DNA of 64,000 nucleotides, from NCBI RefSeq assembly GCF_021155765.1, contig NC_060116.1:12710001-12774000 (forward strand), read 5' to 3'. The stretch is from Diprion similis. Lineage: Eukaryota > Arthropoda > Insecta > Hymenoptera > Diprionidae. Shown piece by piece: positions 13,341 through 25,006 of this stretch. Each line of letters opens with the position of its first letter. The first letter of the stretch is position 1. Position numbers and translations under genes: made by a program. The notes under the pieces were generated by a model that searched no databases, was not told the DNA's origin, and saw only the letters and a list, made by a program, of their open reading frames with translations.

Positions 13341-16300
13341 GAAAGAACGCGGATTTAGCAAGCAGAAAATAGCAAAAAGAAAACATTGAGTTTTACACGC
13401 AACAACGACACGAAGATATTTTTCGCTTTTAATTCCGTCTTTTATTTCTTCTCTCGTTCCTGGGTGTATCGCTTCGCTTGAGAGGGTAATAAATCCAGTC
13501 ACCGTTCTATCTGCTTATTTATTTCTCCCTCGTTTTTCTTTATTTTTCTTACCTTATTCTTTCTCCGACCGACTTGGGAAAGTCGAGAAAGAAAGGAGGA
13601 AACGAGAGCTACTCTCTCAACCTCCGAATTAATATGTATCCGAGTGGCAAGATCCTCTTCCTCTTTCCTACTGGACGATGTTACATGGGTACGAGCGACT
13701 TAATTCTACGAGCAAACCGCTGCAGGACATTCGAACCTTTCCAATTCACTTTGCAAAAATGACACACTAAGAGCTACGGAAATATTTGTTTGCCAACTTC
13801 GAAGACGATGAGAAATATTATTTTTTTATCTACGTATAAATTCGAGTGATGCTATTAAAACTAACACGCAGCGATAGCAATGACCATGATAGTAATAGTA
13901 TTGCCGACCATTATGAGATAGCTGGAGAGAAACATCGGAGGACCAAATATTACGATCCGGACATCGAATCTCCATGGTAACCGAACGGGGAGTAAATTGT
14001 GCGAGGATCTGCTCGCCTAATCGCTCGATACACTGGATCGACTGGGACCCGCAGATATAAATTTTGAATCAGATTCGCACGGATGGATAATCGCGGTACA
14101 CAAACCGCGAGTAGCGAAGGCTTTGAGCGCGTCGCGATCTTTTAGCTTTCGAAAATTTCTTTTTTGATGAAGAAAAATTGAGTCAAAAGAGTCAAAAACT
14201 CGACGCATGTCTGCCAACATCGGGCACCGTGATTTAGTGATGTTTAAAAATAATCTTATTGGTATTTTTATTGTTGTTATTGTTCTTTGCGAACATAATC
14301 ATTGTTTCGGGTCGCATAGGGAGACTGACAGTGACGAGCTAGATCTCACCCCTAAAAATCTGGTCTAAAATAAGGATCGATGGTGAAGAGTAAAGTCGAG
14401 CGAAATTTCACTTTCGCGTAGATCAGAGGATCAATCGCGAAAGCAGTCCAGCAAAAAGTGAACAAATAAGTAGATAAATGAATGAAACAAAAGTAGAAAC
14501 CTTTGAAATATTTCAGGAAACTTCCAATAATTGTTCATCCATATTCATCTATAACCGAATTAAGTTCACATAATTAAGCCCGGGATTGTACAGTCAGTTC
14601 GTGAAAATCTGAGCAAAAATTCTGCGGGGAATATTTTTTGCACGTACGCAGGTTCGACGATTAACCCTGTTGTTTCAAATTGTTTGGAAAGCAGAACCGC
14701 GGTTTTAAGCCATTCCTGAAATTTCGCTCGTGCATTGACGTGGAATACCCGCGTTCAGAATAACCGGCCGTTGTCATCGATGACACGTTTAGCATATATA
14801 ACCCACTCAACATCGCTTAAGCTTTTGATTAACCGAATATCCGATCGCCGGAATCGCGAGGCTGAAGTTGCAACTTTACTCCGATGACTGTGCAGCAGGT
14901 TAAGCTGAACGGAATTTTATTGCCACGATATAACAATAAATATTTGCCAAAGCGAGTATATATATATATATTTTTTTTTGTCGCTGCAGTTAGTCTTACA
15001 TGAATGAAGGAAATTCGTTGGAAACTTGGTCACGAATTCCAAATCGTTAGTATTATGCGTTGTGTATATTACATATTAAAATCATTCTGTTCTAAGCACG
15101 ATCAGAAGTCAGTTTTCGTGAATTCGCAAATTTGCATATTTTTTTCCTCACCTATCGATTAGTTAATTCTAATTCAGGTTTCATGTCTTGTGCAGCAAGC
15201 TCGATTCAATTTCATGTATTTACTCAATTTTTGGTCGTTCCTTGTCCTCTTTTTTTGCAAACGATAATCTCCGGCACTCGCTCACCCTTTTCCTGTCTCC
15301 CTCTCGTTCGCTCCCCGTGTAGGTAACGAATATATGCGAATGTCAGAGCTCGCCGTGGCATCAGGGAGGAACGATTTTAGAGCGCCTAATTTATTACCTT
15401 CTGTCACCTGTCGCTTGAACCGACAAGTAAATATTTTCAATCGGACAAAAACCGGGGGCGGTCGAGAAAAAAAGTACAGTTCGGCAAGAGCGAGAGGAAT
15501 AGAGGAGTGAATGGGAAAACGCGAGAGGGAGAAAAAGTGGAAAAGACTGATTGTCGGAGAAATTGGGTAACGAATGATCGAGCTGTGAGTTACGAAGCAA
15601 AAGAGGAGGAAAAAGGAGACAAAAAAATAATAAATAAATGAAGAAACAAGAAAAGGGAAAGCAACTCACATGAGAAACTTGTAAGCGATGGCAGCCGAAC
15701 CCGATCCGGTGAAAATATTAAAGTCAGCAAGAAAGTTTGCAAGAAGAAAATTACTCGCATGTACAACAACCGCTGTTGAATGAAAAATGTATGAACCTAA
15801 TATGGATTACCTATATATACATAATGCAAATAATAAACTCAAAGGATAGACCGCGAAGGTGTATTTCAGTGATGCGAAACTCCGGCTTTTCATACCGCGA
15901 ATTCTGCCAAACCGCGTTAGATTCGCGAAGCAGGAATATCTTTCAATATTCCGCACACGAATCGAACGGTAAAAAATGACAGCTGCTACCGATCTCAATG
16001 ATTCTCTCGGATTCTTACACAATGCTCAATCACTCTTTTCCTCCAAGACCCCGAAAGTAGATATATATTGCTAATCCGTTACCCGAGGACGCGGAACGAA
16101 TGACGCGTCTGTCTGCGTCAACGCGATTATCGTTACTGCAAAATTTTGAATTTTGCAAATAATGATATTTTGGTTAAAAAATTCGATATAGAGCTTTGCT
16201 GTAACGTCTACTTGTATAATTCAGTCACGTTAAATGTATACTCGAACGTGTTCAAGTATTTCAAATCCCTTCTCACTAAGAGAAGAAAAAATATATATAT

Positions 16301-17164
16301 GCAATCGGTATCATAAAAACAATGTAAAAATATCACAAAAAAGACTGTCAATGAAAAAATCCAATCAACAGAATCTTTGTGTTTTTGATTTTCATTGTCT
16401 CCGCACATATTTTTTGCACCTGCTAAAATCTGGAGAAATAATTTACAACACGTATGCGATTTCACCGTGCGAAACGTAAAATATTGATGAAACTCTTACA
16501 GCGACGGAACAATTTTCTGTATAATTATTTTCCGATTCATGTATACATATATACGCATATAATAATGCATCGGCGTTCACGTCGGAAACGGCAAGTTATT
16601 AATTAACATTGAAATTTTTGCAGGTCGGTTTTAATTGCACCTTTCATCTCTCCGATGATCGTAACACAACGTTACGCAGTTCTGCGTATAACCAATAAGT
16701 GAATTCTAGCCGAAGGATTGCATAATTGCGGTCGTTGGAATAACAACGATATATGTATGTATATCCCGCAGCACTGCTGTGTCTGCAGTGTGCAGAAATA
16801 CCGATCGTTTGCCATTGATACCCGATTTAATTGCCAATCTTCTCATTAGCTCGCGGATTTCTACATATCGCATTGCGTTGCAAAATCATAACCGTATAAT
16901 TAAAAGCTAGAAATGATGACGAGAAAAATAAAAGGTACCTTGAAAAGTAAGAAATTAATTTGAAATTTGGTGAATCCAAACGCACATTAGCAACATAAAA
17001 ACAATTACATTAACTAAATACCTACACAATTTCTCGCCCCAACAGCACGCGATTTATTCGACAAAGTGTACTTAAGCTGCAGAAAGAGATTTCTCGCAGC
17101 GTGTAGAAAATAGCCGAGGGACATACGGACTGTCGTTACGAATTCTGACCGAGGGAATTTCGGA

Positions 17165-17183
17165 GGGGGGGGGGGGGGGGGGG
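17165..17183 (+). repeat. 19-nt G homopolymer
   Basis: Nineteen consecutive G residues. Long G runs are rare in insect genomes, can form G-quadruplexes, and are error-prone in sequencing. Confidence 0.95.
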
Positions 17184-20024
17184 ACAAGAAAAAAATGTTT
17201 CGTTGCTCGCAAGCGACGGGGTTTCGTATATCGGTGGTTTAATCGGGCATGAGCATGGCTGTCAGGGGCAGAAAGCGTCTCCTAAGAAGAAGGAGGAGAA
17301 GGAAGAAAAAATGCAAAAAGAAAGAAAAGGAAGGTAAAAAAAAGTAGGGAGAAAAATAGGGGGTAAAAGGATAAGTTGCGAGATCGTAAGACTACTCGAG
17401 CGGCGTTGGCGTCGGATTTTCCGGATGGCCGTCGGCCTCTGTTGCTGACTTAAGGAATACGGGTCACCGAGCAGCCGGCTAGCTTGATACACTCGAAACG
17501 ATAACCGCACTTCTATTCGCCCACCCTGGCGCATTATGATATTTTTCGCAACCCCCGCCGCACCCGGCAAATCGCTCGCGAAAACCGCGATTCGCAGTGT
17601 TCGGAAAATCCCGGGATTTTACTCGGGACGATCTATCAGCCCCTAATTTATCCCCGATTCTTATCTCATCGTTGTTACAACCTTGTTGCTTCAAACTTCG
17701 ATCAAGAATTTGGCGATTAAAAATCGCTATATCGCTATCATATTATTATTGTTGTTATTATTATTCCGAATGACCTCATCTATAAATATACGATCCCCGG
17801 CTACGATCATCGTGACGCAGAAGGGCGCTATTACTAAGCGAACGTAAAACGTGAAATACTCGATGGAAATAAGGCGACAGGTGGACCTGCAGTGTACGTC
17901 TTTCATGATCCTTAATTATCCGTCGCTTATATACGGTAAACGACGATCCACGGTGTATATATTTGGACCGGAGAGTATGACATGTGGTCCGTACAAGTGA
18001 TAGAATAGATGAACGTGATTTTATGAATCGTCATGCTTATAAAGGTCGGAAAAATTATAGGATTTCCATATCCATTAGTACGACTGCAATAAAATATCGA
18101 AACTGCAGAGAAATCAAGTTTTCGGGCCCTGATCTGTGACCGATAATTGGTGGACGGACTGACAAGCATTCTCGGCGGAAGAAAAAAAAAAAAAAAAGAA
18201 CAAAACATTCAAGAAAAAATCGAAATCTCGCAAAACAGTCGGAAAACAAATATTGAAAAAAGAACGAAATCAACACACGTAAAAAATGTAGAAATCTTTT
18301 AACCAGTGTTTTCGCTGCAAATTCAGAGTATATATACCAAGGAGGAATAATTACCACGGAAACCGGCGTCCTCTTATCGGTCCCTTTAATATCCAGTAAA
18401 AAGGAATCCGCGGTACGGTCAAATTTATGGTGAAAATGAAGAATGAGTTCAATAATAGCTGCGAACGATTCTTCGCAAAAGACGTCGCGCGTTACGCGGA
18501 CACACCAAAGCCCGTGTTTCACCCGGGTAAAACACACTTACACGTTCCGACATATACATATAGACCGAGTAACTAGTTACGAGCGGTATAAAGGCGTCCC
18601 TGAATCATAAGAGAAGGGAGGGAAGGGTGGAAGGGAGGAAGGGCCGCTGCAGGGTTGTAATAAGAAGCGGTATCTCTTCTTCGCATGATTAAGCCTGGCG
18701 GTAGTAAATCATCAATTATATTCTCGTTAGGGTAAGTATGGCGGAGGAGAGGAGGACCTCCTTACATTTGGTATACCGAATTCGAGTTCGTTCGTGCGGA
18801 AAGATATCCGTGGATTTTTTTTTTGCTTTTACCATCATTTTTTGTTGATATTTTTTTTGTTTTGTTTTGTTTTGTTTTTTATAACGCAAAATTTGGCTTT
18901 ATAATGAGATAAAGCCTCCAGCCGCATCTGTCTCCTCCTGTCCCCTGATTGACTCCGGGAAAATGTAATCGCGACTTCCGTTTTCTACCCTCTCGCGAGA
19001 AGGGCGGAAGAAAAGAACGGGCAAAAAGGATACTTAAGGGAAACTTGAGGTAATCCTTGGAAAAGCGGATGATACAAACCGAACGCCGTCCTTCTCCGCG
19101 AATTTACTTGGGTCAAGTTCCGCAACACGCAGCTCCCACCGAAGGGACTCGCGTAATGGATACGAAGCAGGTTTACCGGGGTAATTATTCAAACAAAGTT
19201 AACCCGCTTCGACGTCCAACTGTATATTACATTTGCCCACCGGCTGTTTGCCTTCACCACCCCGCACCCACCCCTTACAACACAACGCGTGTCGGAGTTA
19301 AGGCATCCCTCAAACTGGACCCTGGACCAATGTCGTCTTGGAAGGGGAAGGGTAGCTGGTGTGGAATTGATGTTGTTATTTCTACGGTGAGAAGGAAACA
19401 TCCTTGGATTAAATTAATCGGAACGAAAGGTGGGGGAGATAGTCTCAGATTCTGCGAAATTACAGATGTAACAATTGTCCTTTGACAACTCTAAGGATTC
19501 GACTTCGGCTTTCGCAAGGGATGGATTAATTTTAAGGGTGATACATGGAATGGTTGGAATAGTATCTACGCTCCACGAAACACAATTAAATGTAATCGAA
19601 TGACGAGCAGAATGAAAGGAAGAATTTCTTTCTCTCCAACACGCTGTAATATCGTAATTTGAAGAAAACGTTTGGCCAGGATTGTCGAGTCGCATAAGGT
19701 GCAGGAATTCCGTATTCACCGGACACGACGCGGCTCCTGTGGAAGGACGAGAGGCTGGCGGGTCGCACGTGGCGGATCCCTGGCGTAACATCGTAATCCT
19801 GATAAGGGTTTGCGTGTCCTTTGCGTCCGGTCTCGTCCCGCGAGAGGATATCATAACAGCTGGGTAATCTATCGGAAGTATCCGAAATTCCGGAAGGCCG
19901 TTCTGGGTGTTATGCAGGGGTGTATTTAACCCGCTGTAATCGGGAAAATATATCGATGCCTGATTTTGATTCGAGGGAAAATGGCGAGCGGAAAATCGGG
20001 AACGAAAAAACAAGAATCGTTCGT

Positions 20025-20058
20025 GCGTTCGTTCGTTCGTTCGTTCGTTCGTTCGTTC
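20025..20058. repeat. CGTT tetranucleotide array
   Basis: About eight tandem CGTT units. It keeps all frames open on both strands, which creates artificial repeat-encoded ORFs. Confidence 0.95.
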
Positions 20059-23000
20059 CGGGTTCAGGTGTGTTTAAAATTCGAAGTGGATGCAAATTTC
20101 ATTAAGATTTTAGTTGCAAATCTTGAAGCGCCGTAAACACCGGAGCGCTTAACCTTTCGGAATATCAAAACAGCTTTTTAATTGCCTGGAATAAAGTCTC
20201 TCGCGAAGGTGTGCCGCGAGATTTTCTTGAAGAGGGTGGAAAACCGGTGATGGAGGTGGAGAGAGAGAGGGAATGGGAGCGAGAGAGAGAGAGAGACGAA
20301 GAGACTGAGAAATACGAGCGATAAATAAACGTCGAGGCGCACCAGCCGCCCGGTTTTAATAAATAACGAATTGATACATCGTAATTAGTAATGCGCCATT
20401 GGCTCTCTCTCGTCCTCTCTCTCTCTTTCTCTCTTATACTCGAGCTTGAGCTTCAGCTTGAGCTTGACAAATTTCTACCTCAAGGCTCTTCCTTGGATTT
20501 TACAGGCTCTCGAAGAAGGTCCTGCAGAGAGAGTCTTAAGGTCGGGTTATTGCATAAATAATTACCTCGACGGTTTATATAGATAATAATACAGCTTGAT
20601 TCCGGAGACACGTAAATTGCCCGCACATATGGGGCGTGCCATCTCAACTCTTCGAATTTTAATACCGTTTTCCTACAAATAAAATGTTCACAAAATTTAA
20701 GGCGTTGGAATTGTTTATGCATTTTTACGAATATGTTGACATGACAAATATAGTCGATAAAATGAATGAAAAGTATCGAACTTTGGCAAGCAGTCTCCTT
20801 AACCACTCTCAAATTGGATACCCACTTTGTATCACGAACTTGTCTTTTTACGGAGAAAATGCTTTCCTCGGGTATCTATATACAATTCTCCTCCAAAACA
20901 TGAAACATCTCCCACGTTTGAGATTGAAATAAATTTCTTGGGACCGGCGTGAAAGAAATGGCAACAATTCATCGCAGGGATCCGTCTCCTTCGCGACGGA
21001 GTTGCGATGATTGCTGAAATTTTTGTCTGCGCGGGTAGAAAGCAATAATAAAAATTTTCAAATTGACTCTCATCCCGTTTTCCTTCGGCATCCCGCACTC
21101 GTGTTATTTGCGCTTTTCATGTCACCCACAACCCGTATTGCAGAGATAGATACGTGAAAGACGTCAAGCCACGTTGATCTGGCTGGACTCAGGGTTGAAA
21201 TTCTGTAGCCGAACCCGAGTCACGCGCTCGAATTCGTCCTCAGGATTTTAGGAAAATGAGAAAAGAGCGAAGGACTTTTCGCACTCTCGGGATACTCGAG
21301 AATCGAAATTTTCTGAGACGAGAAAAAAAAATCGTGGACAGAAATTTCCCTTCCCTGGAATATTTTGCCTCACGAAGCCGTATTTTGACCGGAAATATAC
21401 GACGAAGAAGCCGATCGTCGTTACGAAGTCCTTCCTTTCGCGAATCACCTCGTCATCGTTCTTCTCGCAAACTTAGGAATCCGTGTGTCTAATCCGGCGT
21501 AATCCGGTCAGCGAATAAAGCGAAGTCCTCGTCCTTTCGCTGAAGGGTGTGCAAATCGTAGGGTAAATAGGACGCGTCTCACGTGCTTTGAAGATTCCGC
21601 TTTTATCTACACCCGAGGGTCTCTCCGATATTTCGCGGTGTCAATGAAACCCTCGCGAGGAGAGAAATACTTTTGACAAACGGTTTGATTCCACTCGGTA
21701 GATTTGCTCCAACGGCGCCGGCCCAAGTCCCTAATCCTCTTGTAAGCACACCGTAAAACGTTGCTCGCTTTGTTGCCAGTCAAACTCTTGTACAGCCGGC
21801 AAACTGACCCCGGTAAGCCAGCTTTATTATCAAGAAGAAAAGAAGAGGAGGAAAGAGGAAAAAGAAAAAACGAGATAAAGTCCCTCCAGAATCCTCGCGA
21901 AATAAGTCTTCCGATTATCGTTAAATTCGAATTTCGAAACCCACAACGTTAAGCAAAATAATTAAGGCTTAATAAGATCTTTCAAACTGTCAGTAAATCG
22001 GAAAATCTGCATATCGAAAATCGTGTTCAAAAATTCTGTTCAGCTAAGTTTTGAACATTTTGACTGAGAGTTAAAAAAAAAACCTCATTTATTCAATTTC
22101 TGAAAAATCGATCACTTTAGGCAAAAAAATATCATCGCAAGGCTAATTTATCCTACATAACATTTAAACACTTTACTGATATTATGAAATCATTTCGTAC
22201 AGCAATAAATAAATACATCCGAGCGTATTTTCCGACCACATCCTGTCCTGTCGACGTGCGCTTCCCAGGATCTAATCCCGCGAAGGATGCGGGCCTCTCG
22301 AAAGAGAGCATCGAGTCCTCTTGACGGGCTTCAAGTGGGCGCGGGGTTCGTGCGTGCCTGCAGCTTAGTCAGGACTATGTTAATCATACAGGGGTGGATT
22401 GGGGGTGGAAGGAAAGGGGAGACGGCGACGCATCCTGCAGCCGTGCAGCCTCTCCTGCCTCTCGAAAGACGTCGACGCGGTGATACGCGACCGATATTGA
22501 ATTACAAGACAGCGTGAGTCACCGCTGCACGGTTTCAACAAAGACTTCGGCCCTCTTCAGCCCCGGTTCTCCGCTTATCTCCTCTCCTCCCCTTCATCGC
22601 CAAACTCTCTTGTACACGCGACGAGCCAACCCTCGACTTCCTTTATCCACGTCGCGATTCTCCCGCCGAATTTCACCGACAGAGTCACGGTTTTTTTCTT
22701 GAAACGTTTCTTTAATTAAAAAAATTTTGAAGATCAGAAGAACAAATCGGATCATTTTTTAAATGATTTAAAAATTTCTTTCACTGCACTTACTGAATTC
22801 AACAAATTGTAATCGTACTATTTTACGAGACTTTAGTTTAAGCTTGATATTTTTAAGGTAATCAACGTCGTTGTCATATTCGGAAAATATTGCAAATCAT
22901 CTGTGAAATATGTTTGAATATTTAGAATTAAATGTCCTTCGATTCTGCCATGAAGCTTCAATTTTTTCGTGCAATACGAAATGGATAAAGAGACTCTCTC

Positions 23001-24564
23001 GAGTCTCGCTACATGCAGAGGATGAACCCGGAGCTTCGTAGACTTGCGGAATGGAGAACGTTACATAGAACCTATTCGAATCGATACACCCGGCACAGAC
23101 TGGCAGACGCCATCCAGATGGAACTAGGAACTGGAAACTGAGAACTGGGTGGTCCAGAAATTGAAAAGCGACATTTCATTATTTCATTCTTTGTATCAGG
23201 CGGTTAATCGAATTTTTATGCTTCTCCAGACATAATTAAAAAGCTCTTCAATACCCTGAGAATATTCTCAAATCTGTAAGACTCAACAGTCCAGAGAATG
23301 AAAATGTGTGTACCCATATATACAAGGCATTCCACACCAAGCCAACCTTTGTCTGACTCTCACCATCGGTGTTTTTTATTTGTTTTTTTTTTTCAATTTT
23401 TAAGTATTAAACCAGGTTAGATTAGATTCACCGAATTAAATATAAGTTTGAAAAATTGAAATTCACATTCAGTTGAATTTTGTTTTGCCTGTAACTTTTA
23501 AACTAAAACCTTACCCACTTCAATTTTGCTTTCAAAATTTTTGTTTTTGACATAGAAATCGTGAGAAAGATATTATGCCAATCGACTCACGTTATTTATT
23601 CGAAAATTGGGATTTCGTGTTTTTCCGGAGCAGTAAAAATTAAATCCGAGGTCCCAAAAATCTAGAGTTCGGTGAAAAATAATTTTTTTTTATACACTGC
23701 ACCATAATTAAAAATAAAAATATACTCCGATGGAGAAGGTTAGACGTGGGTTGCTTTGGGGTGAAATGCCTCGTATATACCCGCGAGCACGAAGAGGCGA
23801 TGTAATCTAAAATCTTGCGGTGCGTTCAGGAAATCGGGATGCTGTGAAAGACGACATACAGATACACTCTGAGCATGTATATCCATAAAACTGTCGCTGA
23901 CAGCAGGTGAAAAAAAGCTGCCGTGCAAGTATACCTAAAAAAAAAGTGAAAAAAAAAATCATGGCTGCGAAACGACGTGGCTAAAGTCTTGATCAGTATA
24001 ACATAAGAGATCCCATCGAATCTCGAGATCACGGTTAGCTGGAAAGAAGGGAATGAAGATCGACACATGCTTGTAGATATACGAGTATAACGACGAGTGT
24101 GGAAAAAAGAGATGAAGACCCGTGGGATACATCGAGAAGAAGACACCCTTATGACAAAGCCAAGCCGTTGACAATGGTGGTCATATATTTTTTGCCACAA
24201 ACCCGTGGTAATGGCGAACACGGAATGGGCGGTCGACTTCACCCCACAATAAACTTCGCAAACAGACCGCTGGACCGATGATCGTTTGTCATAATTAGCG
24301 AGAGGTTCAAACGACGCGCGATATCGCTCAATTTATTTCCCATCGATGCCGTGCAGTTTCCTTCGTTCAGTGCAGACGATATTTGTAGAGGATAATGTCA
24401 ATTTTCGCGATCCTTTCGACGGACGGATTTCCCATTATTCAGCAATTATTTGCGAAGAAAGAGGAAAAATATTGCTCCGAATCATCCAGCCGCAGGAAGC
24501 GATTTATGTACACTGGGAATTAGAGATCAGGACTCGGAAGAGAAAGGTAAATAGGATTCATAAT

Positions 24565-24567
<3 letters not shown>

Positions 24568-24595
<28 letters not shown>
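24568..24595. repeat. TA dinucleotide array
   Basis: About 14 TA units, self-complementary and able to extrude as a cruciform. Confidence 0.9.
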
Positions 24596-24601
<6 letters not shown>

Positions 24602-24640
24602 CTGATGATCGAATATCGTCCGAGATGAGAGTGGAGGGCC

Positions 24641-25006
24641 CAGAATAGCCACAAATTTCTAAGGAAAAAAGTTCGCGACATTTTTAGATTTTCCAGGACC
24701 TAAAATCTAGTTTCTGCTGACCTAAATCGTTCAGCTTATTAATTCTATATTCGATTGAAATTTAATATGGAATTGAAGGAAAATATTATGTACAAAGAAA
24801 TCAGTTCGAGCTAATTTGTTTTCGCGACGAAAAAAGTAAACTTGTTGCGACGAAAAGTCATTTCTAATTGCCATGATAGAAAACTGATATTTGCAGTTCT
24901 TTCCATGACCAAATTAAAAATTTTCTGACAATTCCTGATGTTCTATGACCTCTTTTAAATACCCTAAGATTTCCTGGTTTCTCAGTTGCGTACGTGGCGA
25001 CCCTAA
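24641..25006. repeat. Probable degenerate dispersed repeat with AGGGT-GCCAC-like ends
   Basis: The left end reads CAGAATAGCCAC and the right end, complemented, reads TTAGGGTCGCCACG. Between them are many short phrases about CCAGG/CCTGG, TTTTCC and AATTTTC in both orientations, the style of a widespread animal repeat that begins with a GGGTGGCCAC-type end and is rich in CTGGAAAA phrases. No ORF. Identity with that repeat type is by impression only. Confidence 0.4.

Larger units (their letters stand above)
13341..20500. other. Spacer with simple repeats; no gene firmly recognised
   Basis: Contents: TA then T run at 14957-14979, 19-nt G run at 17165-17183, A run at 18182-18197, TTTTG units at about 18852-18880, CGTT tetranucleotide array at 20025-20058, GA-rich tract at about 20256-20300, CT-rich tract at 20402-20434 and a GAGCTT-type array at 20442-20466. 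Longer open frames around 19.0-20.0 kb on both strands are discussed as a finding; I could not tie them to a gene. Confidence 0.45.

Noticed and set aside
13715..13745. Minus-strand GGTTCGAAT resembling a tRNA B box
   Set aside because: The flanking bases do not form the T stem and no cloverleaf can be drawn.
18055..18537. 160-codon minus-strand open frame
   Set aside because: Rich in Phe from poly-A/T tracts (complement of the A run at 18182), no domain, likely chance.
19910..20105. Repeat-encoded ORFs on both strands (NERT / FVRS repeats)
   Set aside because: Produced by the CGTT array, which has no stops in any frame.
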